A stretch of 64,000 nt of DNA from Luminiphilus sp. Lineage in GTDB: Bacteria; Pseudomonadota; Gammaproteobacteria; Pseudomonadales; Halieaceae. Location of the stretch: assembly GCA_016779445.1 (NCBI GenBank), contig JADHNP010000002.1, positions 22,493-86,492 on the forward strand. Direction: 5' to 3'. Below, piece after piece: positions 8,888-16,948 of this stretch (position 1 is the stretch's first letter; the number at the start of each line of letters is the position of its first letter). The position numbers and the translations under genes were made by a program. A model generated the notes under the pieces. It saw only the letters and a list, made by a program, of their open reading frames with translations, ran no database searches and was not told the origin of the DNA.

Positions 8888-10237
8888 ATGCAAGTACGCC
8901 TAATTGACTCATGCCAAAAGTTGTTCGAAAAAATTCGGGCGGCAGTGGCTGAACACGATATTGAAGTCGTGCACGACACTCACTTTGATCCGGAAGGACA
9001 AGAATGGCTAGGTCAGCAGTCAGACCTTATCGTCATCGGCGACTATGATGATAGCCAGAATCCCGGCTCAATCCAGAAAGCTTGCTGGCCAACACCGGTG
9101 GTGCGCCTGTCAAATCAGGTGGATACCGCTACTGCACTGGCCGCTGGAAGAGAGGGAGCGCTGGATATCTATGATCGCTCCGCCGCCATAGGAGACGTCA
9201 CTCAGTGGCTCGTGCAACTCTGTGCCGAGAATGCCAAGCTCACGACAGAGCGCGCACAAGGAAGGGAATTCCAAAGCAAACACTGCCCGGCGATGCGGTC
9301 CTTAAAAAACATGGCTCTGCGAGTCGCGCAAACCGACTCTACAGTGCTGATTACCGGTGAAACGGGAACAGGTAAAGAGTTGGCTGCGCGGCAGGTGCAC
9401 ACTGTCAGCGAACGCCGAATGGCGCCATTGATTACAGTCAATTGTGCCGCGATTCCCGATACATTGATCGAATCTGAACTCTTCGGCTACGAAAAGGGCG
9501 CTTTTACGGGCGCGACGAGCAACCATATCGGACTGATTGAGGCTGCTGATGGGGGCACTTTGTTTCTTGATGAGATTGGTGAGCTGCCACTAGCGGCTCA
9601 AGCGAGACTGCTTCGATTCCTACAGGAAGGGGAAATTCGACAAATCGGTTCGGTCGTCACCAAGCGCGTCAATGTGCGTCTCATTTGCGCGACCCATCGG
9701 GATCTTGCCCAATTGGCCGCCAAAAACGATTTTCGCAAAGACCTGTTTTACAGGATCGACGTGCTGCGACTCGATGTCCCGCCTCTGCGAGATCGTGGGG
9801 AAGACATTATAGATATGGCTCAATGGTTCATTGAGCAGTTGGCCGTTAAGCTGGGAGTACCCCCGCGACCGCTTGACCTTCTCAGTCAGCGACTGATTTC
9901 CGGACATCACTGGCCGGGTAATGTCAGAGAACTGCAGAATGTGATTGAAAGGGCATTGGTAATGTCCACCGGTCCCACCCTGCAGATCGATTTACCCAGT
10001 GAAGCAAACGCCGTCGAACCGAGCCTTTCAGAACCACCCGCTTCTCCGTCATCAACAGAGGTCATCGAGTCATCGGACGAGCTCTCTTTGGAAGACTACT
10101 TTCAGCGCTTTGTCCTCGAGCATCAAGAAGCCATGAATGAGACCGAGTTAGCACAAAAACTCGGCATTAGCCGCAAATGCCTGTGGGAGCGTCGACAGCG
10201 CTTTGGCATACCCCGCAGCAAACAAAAATTAGCCTGA
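8888..10237 (+). CDS. CbrB-like sigma-54-dependent transcriptional activator with degenerate receiver domain
   Basis: A 449-residue enhancer-binding protein. The AAA+ domain (about residues 140-375) has Walker A GETGTGKE, the sigma-54 contact loop GAFTGA, LFLDEIGELP and WPGNVREL. The C-terminal Fis-type helix-turn-helix (ETELAQKLGISRKCLWERRQRFGIPR split over about residues 418-443) closely resembles CbrB of Pseudomonas, and the position between gluQ and pcnB is that of cbrB. The N-terminal about 115 residues have a receiver-like pattern, but the acidic pocket (LIDSC), phospho-acceptor region (VIGDYDDSQ) and the usual GAxDYxxKP lysine (here GALDIYDRS) are altered, so phosphorylation is doubtful. 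No CbrA kinase gene is adjacent. ATG 8888 is chosen over the GTG at 8816 because GGAGAGG precedes it. Confidence 0.85.
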   Translation: MQVRLIDSCQKLFEKIRAAVAEHDIEVVHDTHFDPEGQEWLGQQSDLIVIGDYDDSQNPGSIQKACWPTPVVRLSNQVDTATALAAGREGALDIYDRSAAIGDVTQWLVQLCAENAKLTTERAQGREFQSKHCPAMRSLKNMALRVAQTDSTVLITGETGTGKELAARQVHTVSERRMAPLITVNCAAIPDTLIESELFGYEKGAFTGATSNHIGLIEAADGGTLFLDEIGELPLAAQARLLRFLQEGEIRQIGSVVTKRVNVRLICATHRDLAQLAAKNDFRKDLFYRIDVLRLDVPPLRDRGEDIIDMAQWFIEQLAVKLGVPPRPLDLLSQRLISGHHWPGNVRELQNVIERALVMSTGPTLQIDLPSEANAVEPSLSEPPASPSSTEVIESSDELSLEDYFQRFVLEHQEAMNETELAQKLGISRKCLWERRQRFGIPRSKQKLA

Positions 10238-10251
10238 GCAAGGCAGCCTCA

Positions 10252-10288
10252 GTGCAGATAAGTAACAGCGAAGTGCAAATACGTAACA
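10252..10288 (+). promoter_or_regulatory. Two direct 16-bp repeats, candidate activator (enhancer) sites
   Basis: GTGCAGATAAGTAACA (10252-10267) and GTGCAAATACGTAACA (10273-10288) match at 14 of 16 positions. They are exactly 21 bp apart, two helical turns, so a protein would bind both on the same DNA face. They end about 75 bp before the -24 element of the sigma-54 promoter at 10363, the usual distance for upstream activating sequences. The second repeat is followed by TGTTGC, giving an imperfect inverted half-site. Binding by the CbrB-like protein is inferred from the shared GTAACA core. Confidence 0.5.
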
Positions 10289-10362
10289 CTGTTGCCCACG
10301 ACACTGAGTCAAATTAGGTCAAAAAATGAACAACTACCTGTTTATCGACAATTTTTACAAAG

Positions 10363-10378
10363 TGGCACACAACCTGCT
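10363..10378 (+). promoter_or_regulatory. Sigma-54 (-24/-12) promoter
   Basis: TGGCACACAACCTGCT fits the sigma-54 consensus: invariant GG at 10364-10365, ten bases, then invariant GC at 10376-10377, with the full TGGCAC block. Expected transcription start is near 10389. It reads toward pcnB. The sequence match is direct; activity is inferred. Confidence 0.6.
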
Positions 10379-10388
10379 GTATTCAAGG

Positions 10389-10494
10389 GAGAGCCAAAAT
10401 AATAAAAAGTGGCCCAATAAAAATAACGATGTCATAACGGACCTGGGTGGGGGAGGAAACTTCCCCATGTTTCGTTGTACCCCCCGCATTTTTT
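10389..10494 (+). ncRNA. Candidate CrcZ-like small RNA (Hfq/Crc-titrating)
   Basis: This is the syntenic position of crcZ in Pseudomonas (between cbrB and pcnB). The predicted transcript starts just after the sigma-54 promoter. It opens with two A-rich tracts, AAAATAATAAAAA (10396-10408) and AATAAAAATAACG (10416-10428), that contain AANAANAA motifs of the sort bound by Hfq/Crc. A GGGGAGG-AAA-CTTCCCC hairpin (10450-10466) and a run of six T (10489-10494) could end it, though they are 22 bases apart, so the 3' end is uncertain and the RNA could continue toward pcnB. It would be much shorter than CrcZ (about 400 nt). The function is inference from position, promoter and motifs. The rest of the 374-bp gene-free interval (10238-10611) holds nothing else I can support. 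Confidence 0.4.
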
Positions 10495-10611
10495 CAGCAC
10501 TCCCGGACTACTCGCGTGCTCCCTTCGCTATAGCTTTCCGTGGCAGCGTTACCGCGCCCGCTGCCAAATCGTGGGTAAGCCCCTGATGTGCAAACTGCTG
10601 AGCGCCCTACT

Positions 10612-11859
10612 ATGAGGCTTGACCCTACTGCCTTTTCCAAGGGGGCATTGCAGGTTGTCGCGCATCTGCAGCGTTCGGGCTTTGAAGCCTATGTGGTGGG
10701 AGGCGCCATTCGCGATCTATTGTTGGGCAAGCAACCTAAAGATTTTGACATTGCCACTAACGCCACGCCTGAAGAGATCAAGCAATGCTTTCGGAACGCG
10801 CGGATCATTGGCCGGCGCTTTCAAATCGTCCATGTCCGAGCAGGTGGCGAGATAATCGAGGTCACCACCTTCCGAGGACACCATGATGCCGGTCAATCCA
10901 ATAAAACTGCTCAAGCAGCCCAATCTGGGCGACTTTTGCGCGATAACGTATACGGCACCCTTGAAGAAGACTCTTTTCGGCGTGATCTGACCATCAATGC
11001 CCTGTATTACAACACCACCACCCATCAACTCATCGATCTGCTGAACGGTGCTGATGACATCAGCGCACAACTGATCAGAATCATCGGGAAACCATTCGAT
11101 CGCTATACGGAAGATCCCGTTCGCATGCTCAGGGTAGTCCGTTTTGCCGCCCGATTGGGCTTCGATCTGGAAGGCGATACAGAGGCTGCTATTGGCGAAG
11201 CCCGCCATCTACTCGCGGATATCCCGACTGCGAGGCTCTTTGATGAATGGCTGAAGCTCTTCATGAATGGGTTCTCTGAGCCCACCTTTTTGCTTCTGTC
11301 GCACTTCGATTTGTTGTCCCTGCTCATGGGTGACAACGTCAGCATTAGTGAGTCCAAAGAAGGCGCGTACGCGTTGCAGAAAAAAGCCCTCAAAAATACG
11401 GACCAGCGCGTTGCCGACGGGCGTCCAGTCACCCCCGCCTTCCTTTTAGCGGCACTCTACTGGCCCGCTGCAGAGCACCGCAGCGCTGCACTTGCCGCAG
11501 GCGGCGAAGCACCCATTCAAGCCATGCACAGTGCGGGTCAGCAGATTGTTCTGGAAGCCTGCCGCAGACTCACCGTACCGAAACGTTTCTCGCTAGCCAT
11601 GCGGGATATTTGGGATCTTCAGCCGCGGCTAGAGCGTATGCAGCCAAAAAAAGTGCGGGACCTGCTAGCGAACAGATGGTTTAGAGCTGCTTTTGATCTA
11701 CTCCTGCTCAGAGAGCAGACGAGCAACATGTCGACTCACTGCAGCGAGTTCTGGGAGCACAAACAGGCGCAATATCCTGAACTGGTTGGCAGCGCGAGAG
11801 GCAGGTCAGAAAAACCAGCTTCCCGTGGCCGTCGGCGCAGGCGCCCCCCCAATCCATGA
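10612..11859 (+). CDS. pcnB: Poly(A) polymerase I
   Basis: A 415-residue class II nucleotidyltransferase that adds 3' poly(A) tails to RNA and so speeds decay. The head domain shows VVGGAIRDLLLGKQPKDFDI with the DxD metal ligands, followed by GRRFQIVHV and RRDLTINAL. RNA-binding and C-terminal domains follow, ending in a basic tail (RGRRRRRPP). Length and the LLGKQPKDFDIAT motif favour PcnB over the CCA-adding enzyme. ATG 10612 is used; a GTG at 10588 would add 8 residues and neither has a strong ribosome site. Its stop overlaps the folK start (ATGA). Confidence 0.92.
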   Translation: MRLDPTAFSKGALQVVAHLQRSGFEAYVVGGAIRDLLLGKQPKDFDIATNATPEEIKQCFRNARIIGRRFQIVHVRAGGEIIEVTTFRGHHDAGQSNKTAQAAQSGRLLRDNVYGTLEEDSFRRDLTINALYYNTTTHQLIDLLNGADDISAQLIRIIGKPFDRYTEDPVRMLRVVRFAARLGFDLEGDTEAAIGEARHLLADIPTARLFDEWLKLFMNGFSEPTFLLLSHFDLLSLLMGDNVSISESKEGAYALQKKALKNTDQRVADGRPVTPAFLLAALYWPAAEHRSAALAAGGEAPIQAMHSAGQQIVLEACRRLTVPKRFSLAMRDIWDLQPRLERMQPKKVRDLLANRWFRAAFDLLLLREQTSNMSTHCSEFWEHKQAQYPELVGSARGRSEKPASRGRRRRRPPNP

Positions 11860-12350
11860 GTAGCATATTTGTCGGAATTGGCTCTAACATTGAAGAGCCC
11901 ATGGGCCAACTTGCGATCGCTTACCGGTACCTACGTGATCACACTCTCATGCAAACTTTGGCTGCCTCAAGCGTGTATTTATCCTCGCCGCAAGGACCCG
12001 ACGACCAGCCTGATTTTTACAATGCAGTTGTACGAATCCACTCTATAGTTCAGCCCATGGCCCTACTGAAAATACTCCAGGAGATCGAGTCGCAAATGGG
12101 GCGCGTCCGCACACGACGCTGGGGAGAACGGTGTATCGATCTAGACCTTTTGCTCTTTGACGACCTGATAATGCACTCCGATAAATTGGATATCCCCCAT
12201 CCACGAGCTCATGAGCGCCGCTTCGTTCTTGATCCACTCATCGAGTTACTTGGAGAAGCGCATGCTCTACCGGGCAAAGGGCCACTCGGACAACTTAGAT
12301 CACGATGCAGCGAGCAAGCGATTCGCGTATTGTGCGAGTTTCCAGAATGA
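11856..12350 (+). CDS. folK: 2-amino-4-hydroxy-6-hydroxymethyldihydropteridine pyrophosphokinase
   Basis: A 164-residue HPPK that transfers pyrophosphate from ATP to the pterin in folate synthesis. The N-terminus FVGIGSNIEEP, the QPDFYNAVVRI segment and the signature RWGERCIDLDLLLFDD with its metal-binding Asp residues are all present, followed by IPHPRAHERRFVLDPL. It overlaps pcnB by 4 bases, the standard gammaproteobacterial pcnB-folK pair. FolP, the next enzyme of the pathway, is encoded at 33956. Confidence 0.95.
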   Translation: MSSIFVGIGSNIEEPMGQLAIAYRYLRDHTLMQTLAASSVYLSSPQGPDDQPDFYNAVVRIHSIVQPMALLKILQEIESQMGRVRTRRWGERCIDLDLLLFDDLIMHSDKLDIPHPRAHERRFVLDPLIELLGEAHALPGKGPLGQLRSRCSEQAIRVLCEFPE

Positions 12351-12373
12351 TCGCGGCATCAGGAGAGATAGCT

Positions 12374-13057
12374 GTGCGCGAGGAAACGCCTTCTAATGGC
12401 TTAACGTTGCGTGGACGAACAGTACCGACCTACATTGCCGTAGAGGGGCCCATCGGCGTGGGGAAAACGACACTCGCGCGTCGCATTGCTGAGACCTTTG
12501 CGCACGAGCTGTTGCTGGAAGAGGCTGAGTTGAACCCCTTTTTGGAGCGTTTTTACCAGAACCGGCAGCAAACCGCGCTGGCGACACAGTTGTTCTTCCT
12601 CTTTCAAAGAGTACAGAAAATCACGGAGCTCAAGCAACGGGATATGTTTGACCAAAATCGCGTCGCTGACTTTGTGTTAGAAAAAGATCCATTATTCGCG
12701 CGAGTGAATCTCGACGCCGACGAGTATGCGCTATACCAGAAAGTCTTTGAGAAGATGCGCGTAGACGCCCCCGTACCTGATCTTGTTATCTATCTACAGG
12801 CTAATCCTGATCGCCTGTTGGAAAGGATCGAGAAACGAGGAATTGATGCGGAACGACTCATCGAGCGGACATACCTTGAGCAACTGAATGAGGTGTACAG
12901 CGAGTTTTTCCTCTACTACGATGCCGCGCCGCTGCTGATCGTTAACGCCAACGATATTGACCTCACTCGGGGTGACAGAGATTATGAACAGCTCATCAAC
13001 TATATGCTGGACATTAAAAAAGGTCGCCACTACTTCAATCCCACTTTTTTTAGCTGA
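12374..13057 (+). CDS. Deoxynucleoside kinase family protein
   Basis: A P-loop kinase of about 227 residues (dNK/dCK/dGK family) that would phosphorylate deoxynucleosides for nucleotide salvage. It has Walker A EGPIGVGKTT, LFFLFQRVQ, FVLEKDPLFA in the region of the family's DRS-like motif, and RIEKRGIDAER in the lid. The exact base preference cannot be read. Start choice is uncertain: ATG 12305 overlaps folK deeply and ATG 12347 overlaps the folK stop. GTG 12374 is preceded by AGGAGAG at good spacing and lies closest to the conserved domain, so it is used here. The gene sits between folK and panB. Confidence 0.85.
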   Translation: MREETPSNGLTLRGRTVPTYIAVEGPIGVGKTTLARRIAETFAHELLLEEAELNPFLERFYQNRQQTALATQLFFLFQRVQKITELKQRDMFDQNRVADFVLEKDPLFARVNLDADEYALYQKVFEKMRVDAPVPDLVIYLQANPDRLLERIEKRGIDAERLIERTYLEQLNEVYSEFFLYYDAAPLLIVNANDIDLTRGDRDYEQLINYMLDIKKGRHYFNPTFFS

Positions 13058-13093
13058 TTTGCACCAGCCAGCGACTGGCCGGGAGTTCGCCCT

Positions 13094-13888
13094 ATGAAAA
13101 AACGCATCACCATCAGCACCCTCGACGCGATGAAAGCATCAGGTGAAAAGTTTGTGATGATTACTGCTTACGATGCGACCTTTGCGAGGCTCGCAAGTGA
13201 GGCCGGTGCAGAAACAATCTTGGTTGGGGACTCTTTGGGTATGGTGTTACAGGGGCATGAGACCACTATCCCCGTATCACTTGATTCAATGGCGTATCAC
13301 ACCGAATGTGTTGCACGAGCGCGTCCTCACTCACTGATCGTTGCAGACTTACCTTTCATGAGCTTCTCCAATTCAGATGATACGCTTCATGCCAGTACCC
13401 GACTCATGCAGGCCGGCGCACAAATGGTCAAGTTAGAGGGCGGTACCTGGCTTAGCGATAGTATTCACCGACTGGTTGAGCGTGGTGTGCCCGTATGCGC
13501 CCACCTTGGGCTGACACCACAATCGGTGAACGTCTTCGGCGGATATAGGGTCCAAGGCCGGACTCCAAAAGAAGCCAAATCGATTTTGGCTGACGCGGTA
13601 GAGATTCAGGACGCGGGTGCGAGCCTGCTGGTTCTGGAGTGTATTCCCGCCGAACTGGCGGCCGATATCTCCTCGAAGCTCGATATACCGGTAATCGGAA
13701 TCGGTGCGGGAGGCGGAACTGATGCTCAGGTACTGGTACTGCATGATATGTTGGGTATGACAGATACGGCGCCCAAATTTGTCCAGAACTTCATGGAAGG
13801 CGCCACATCTATTCAAGCTGCGTTACAAGCATTTGTCAGCGCGGTCAAATCTGGACAATATCCCCGAGAAGAGCATACGTACTCGTAG
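13094..13888 (+). CDS. panB: 3-methyl-2-oxobutanoate hydroxymethyltransferase
   Basis: A 264-residue enzyme making ketopantoate from 2-oxoisovalerate and methylene-tetrahydrofolate, first step of pantothenate and CoA synthesis. Family motifs: MITAYDATFARLASEAG, ILVGDSLGMVLQGH, ADLPFMSF, VKLEGG, GVPVCAHLGLTPQSV, and IGIGAGGGTDAQVLV near the C-terminus. GGGAG precedes the ATG. The length is typical. panC follows after 9 bases; panD was not seen in the window. Confidence 0.96.
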   Translation: MKKRITISTLDAMKASGEKFVMITAYDATFARLASEAGAETILVGDSLGMVLQGHETTIPVSLDSMAYHTECVARARPHSLIVADLPFMSFSNSDDTLHASTRLMQAGAQMVKLEGGTWLSDSIHRLVERGVPVCAHLGLTPQSVNVFGGYRVQGRTPKEAKSILADAVEIQDAGASLLVLECIPAELAADISSKLDIPVIGIGAGGGTDAQVLVLHDMLGMTDTAPKFVQNFMEGATSIQAALQAFVSAVKSGQYPREEHTYS

Positions 13889-13897
13889 GCGCCTGCG

Positions 13898-14752
13898 TTG
13901 ATTATCACCGCTGACTCACAGGCATTAAGTGAAAGGCTCCAAGCTCTGAGAGCCCAAAACACCACCGTCGGGTTTGTGCCAACGATGGGGAATCTCCATC
14001 AAGGCCATTTGTCACTGATTCAGCAAGCGAGCAACGCAACTGACATTGTTGTCGTGTCGATCTTCGTTAACCCGATGCAATTTGCGGCGCATGAGGATCT
14101 CGACACGTATCCACGCACGCTTGAGGCGGACTTCTCTGCACTACGGAACGTGAAGGTCGACATAGTTTTCACGCCCAGTGCGTCGGACATCTACCCTCAC
14201 GGAAGCAATAATGAAACTGCTATTCATGTCCCACTGCTGGGAGACGCGCTATGCGGAAAAGACCGCCCGGGGCATTTTGATGGTGTGTGCACTGTTGTTT
14301 ACAAACTTTTTCAACTGGTGAAGCCCGACGTTGCGGTTTTTGGAGAAAAAGATCTGCAACAGCTGCTTATTATCAAAAAAATGACCCGTGACCTGAAATT
14401 ACCCGTTGATGTTCAAAGTGGCGCTACAAAACGAGCTGAGGATGGGCTTGCCCTGAGTTCACGCAACCAATATCTCTCCAAAAACGAGCGGGCACTTGCA
14501 CCGCTGCTATGGCAAACGCTACGGCACAGCGCCGAAAAACTGACAGCGAGCCCTGCTAACGACGCACGCCCCATATTGATAGCTGCACGTAAAACCCTAG
14601 AGCAAGCTGGGTTTTCAGTTGATTATCTCGAATTGCGGGCCATATCGACGCTGTCGGCAGCTCATGACGCAACGCAGGATTGCGCGCTATTTGTCGCGGC
14701 ACGCCTTGGTCAAACTCGTCTGATCGACAACATTCAAATCCTCGCCACCTAG
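13898..14752 (+). CDS. panC: Pantothenate synthetase
   Basis: A 284-residue ATP-dependent ligase joining pantoate and beta-alanine. Signatures: VPTMGNLHQGHLSLI (HIGH-like), VVSIFVNPMQF, GDALCGKDRPGHFDGV, VFGEKDLQQL, and the KMSKS-like LALSSRN. The best start that matches family length is a TTG at 13898 with a poor ribosome site, so translation may be coupled to panB 9 bases upstream. The TAG stop shares a CTAG with the stop of the converging symporter gene. Confidence 0.94.
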   Translation: MIITADSQALSERLQALRAQNTTVGFVPTMGNLHQGHLSLIQQASNATDIVVVSIFVNPMQFAAHEDLDTYPRTLEADFSALRNVKVDIVFTPSASDIYPHGSNNETAIHVPLLGDALCGKDRPGHFDGVCTVVYKLFQLVKPDVAVFGEKDLQQLLIIKKMTRDLKLPVDVQSGATKRAEDGLALSSRNQYLSKNERALAPLLWQTLRHSAEKLTASPANDARPILIAARKTLEQAGFSVDYLELRAISTLSAAHDATQDCALFVAARLGQTRLIDNIQILAT

Positions 14753-16473
14753 CGAGGCTCAAGCGAGACGGGCACGCGAATTTCCTCCACCAATTGTTGC
14801 ACTGCGGCAGGCGGAGGCGCGGTCATATAGGTTACGGCCAACGTCACAGCAAAGTTAACCAAGGCACCCACTACGCCAAAAGCGTTGGGCTCAATTCCCA
14901 AAAACCAGTTGGGAGGCATATCACCGAGAAAACCGGTGCCCGGTATGAACATGATGCCTTTGTGCTGGAACACATAGGCCAATGTGACGCCCAATCCCGC
15001 CAGCATGCCAAGAATAGCGCCTTCACGCGTCACCCTTTTGGAAAAAATACCCAGGAAAAGCGCCGGGAAAAGAGAGGATGCCGCCAAGCCAAAGGCTAGC
15101 GCTACCGTCCCCGCTGCAAATCCGGGCGGATTCAATCCGAGATATCCCGCACCCAGCACTGCACCCGCCATAGCAACCCGTGAAGCCATCAGCTCTTGCC
15201 GTTCGGAAATATGAGGCATAAAGGTTCTTTTCAGTAAATCATGTGATATTGCCGATGAGATCGCGAGTAATAGCCCTGCTGCGGTCGAGAGTGCGGCGGC
15301 TAGACCTCCTGCGGCAACCAGCGCGATCACCCAATGAGGTAACTGGGCGATTTCTGGGTTCGCCAGTACAAGAATATCGTTATCTAACATCACGAGTTCA
15401 TTCGTATCTGGGTCAGCCGAATACTGGATGTGGCCATCGCCATTTTTATCATCAATTCCCAAAAGCCCAGTGCGCTCCCAATTCCTAAACCACTCCGGAC
15501 GCTCCTCAATAGCCAGATGCTGATTGGGTTCGGGTTGCAGCGTCTGCATGATATTAAGCCGAGCCATTGCAGCAACTGCGGGCGCGGTAGTGTATAAAAT
15601 CGCAATAAATACCAATGCCCATCCGGCAGATGTTCTCGCCGCGCTTACCGTAGGCACGGTGAAAAAACGGATGATGACGTGAGGTAGCCCGGCGGTTCCG
15701 ATCATTAGTGACGCCGTGAAGGCCGCCATGTTGAGCGTACTGCCCCGCACCGAGGTGGTATATTCCTGAAAGCCAAGATCCAAAAGCGTTTGGTCGAGCT
15801 TTTGCAGTAGATAGGTACCATCGGCGAGCGTAGAGCCCAATCCCAACTGAGGGATCGGCTGACCTGTCAGCTGCAAACTGATAAAAATGGCTGGCACCGT
15901 GTATGCAAAAATCAGCACGCAAAACTGGGCAATCTGGGTGTAGGTAATACCCTTCATACCACCGAGTACAGCGTAAAAAAAGACAATCACCATGCCCGAG
16001 AAGAGACCAGTTTCGTAATCTGTCTCGAGAAAGCGGGAGAAGGCAACTCCGATTCCTTTCATTTGACCTATCACATAGGTTACCGAGCAGATGATAAGGC
16101 AGATAACGGCTACGACACGCGCAGTATCGGAATAGTAGCGATCGCCGATAAATTCAGGCACGGTAAATTTTCCGTACTTTCTCAAATACGGCGCAATGAG
16201 CATGGCGAGGAGGACATAGCCCCCTGTCCAACCCATCAAGAAAACGGACCCTCCATACCCGTTATAGGAGAGCCCAATCAGACCTGCCATCGAAATAAAG
16301 GATGCCGCTGACATCCAATCGGCCGCAGTAGCCATGCCATTGGCGACCGGGTGAATCCCCTTCCCCGCCACATAAAATTCTTGTGTTGTGCCTGCTCTGG
16401 AGCGGATCGCGATCAAAATATAGACTGCGAATGTGGCACCGACCACCCAGTAGGTTGTCTCTGTCAGCGTCAC
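14749..16473 (-). CDS. Sodium:solute symporter, VC_2705-type (ActP-like)
   Basis: A 574-residue multi-pass inner-membrane protein of the SSS family. The N-terminal region FYVAGKGIHPVANGMATAAD and the helix MSAASFISMAGLIGLSYNG carry the family's sodium and substrate-site features. Multiple hydrophobic helices follow, with a hydrophilic insert (about residues 320-370, EERPEWFRNWERTG onward). The small partner protein just upstream, overlapping by 4 bases, and the divergent acsA gene point to acetate or another short monocarboxylate as substrate (inferred). It converges on panC with shared stop bases. Confidence 0.88.
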   Translation of the reverse strand: MTLTETTYWVVGATFAVYILIAIRSRAGTTQEFYVAGKGIHPVANGMATAADWMSAASFISMAGLIGLSYNGYGGSVFLMGWTGGYVLLAMLIAPYLRKYGKFTVPEFIGDRYYSDTARVVAVICLIICSVTYVIGQMKGIGVAFSRFLETDYETGLFSGMVIVFFYAVLGGMKGITYTQIAQFCVLIFAYTVPAIFISLQLTGQPIPQLGLGSTLADGTYLLQKLDQTLLDLGFQEYTTSVRGSTLNMAAFTASLMIGTAGLPHVIIRFFTVPTVSAARTSAGWALVFIAILYTTAPAVAAMARLNIMQTLQPEPNQHLAIEERPEWFRNWERTGLLGIDDKNGDGHIQYSADPDTNELVMLDNDILVLANPEIAQLPHWVIALVAAGGLAAALSTAAGLLLAISSAISHDLLKRTFMPHISERQELMASRVAMAGAVLGAGYLGLNPPGFAAGTVALAFGLAASSLFPALFLGIFSKRVTREGAILGMLAGLGVTLAYVFQHKGIMFIPGTGFLGDMPPNWFLGIEPNAFGVVGALVNFAVTLAVTYMTAPPPAAVQQLVEEIRVPVSLEPR

Positions 16474-16745
16474 TCCCCGGGCTCCTCAAGACCAAGCCGT
16501 TGCTCTAACCTCGCCATGAGCCTAGCGTAAACAAAAATCAATATGATAAAGACATAGATCGCGCCCTGTTGGGCAAACCAGAAGCCCAGCTTGAAACCGC
16601 CCAGCTGAAAATCATTGAGAGGTTCCACCCACAAGACGCCACAACCCAAACTAACCAGAAACCAGACTGTGCCCAAAATAAGCATCCAACGACGATTCTC
16701 TCGCCAGTAGGTTCCGCGAAGCGCTTCGAGATCTTCTGGTTGCAT
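16470..16745 (-). CDS. DUF4212 small subunit of SSS symporter
   Basis: A 91-residue protein with two predicted membrane helices (about residues 22-44 and 54-76) and the pattern YWRENRRWMLILGTVWFLVS typical of DUF4212. These proteins are always encoded ahead of VC_2705-type sodium:solute symporters and are thought to be their small subunit. ATG 16745 is chosen because GGAG precedes it; a GTG four codons upstream is possible. It overlaps the symporter gene by 4 bases. Confidence 0.87.
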   Translation of the reverse strand: MQPEDLEALRGTYWRENRRWMLILGTVWFLVSLGCGVLWVEPLNDFQLGGFKLGFWFAQQGAIYVFIILIFVYARLMARLEQRLGLEEPGE

Positions 16746-16883
16746 GACAGTCTCCACGTTGTGCTAAGTTGCTGTTGGTTATGATAGACCGCTCACTCAG
16801 GCAGCAACATCACTTTTCACAGAGATCTGCCGCGGCTTAATCCTATTTAGCGAAGATAAGGAGCGCTCTGCTTTGAACAAACA

Positions 16884-16908
16884 ACACAGTTGTTGTCGAA
16901 AACTGTGT
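16884..16908. promoter_or_regulatory. Inverted repeat in the symporter-acsA divergent region
   Basis: ACACAGTT (16884-16891), a 9-bp spacer, then AACTGTGT (16901-16908): a perfect 8-bp inverted repeat 41 bases before the acsA start, in the 203-bp region between divergent genes. An overlapping AACAAC-ACA-GTTGTT dyad shares the left arm. It could be an operator or an mRNA hairpin; the regulator is unknown. Confidence 0.35.
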
Positions 16909-16948
16909 CACTTAACATCCGTGTTCTCTCACCCACTGGACGCGACCG

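Noticed and set aside
10326-10586. An 86-codon plus-strand frame in the cbrB-pcnB interval
   Set aside because: It runs through the sigma-54 promoter and A-rich tracts, has no ribosome site, and its composition is not protein-like.
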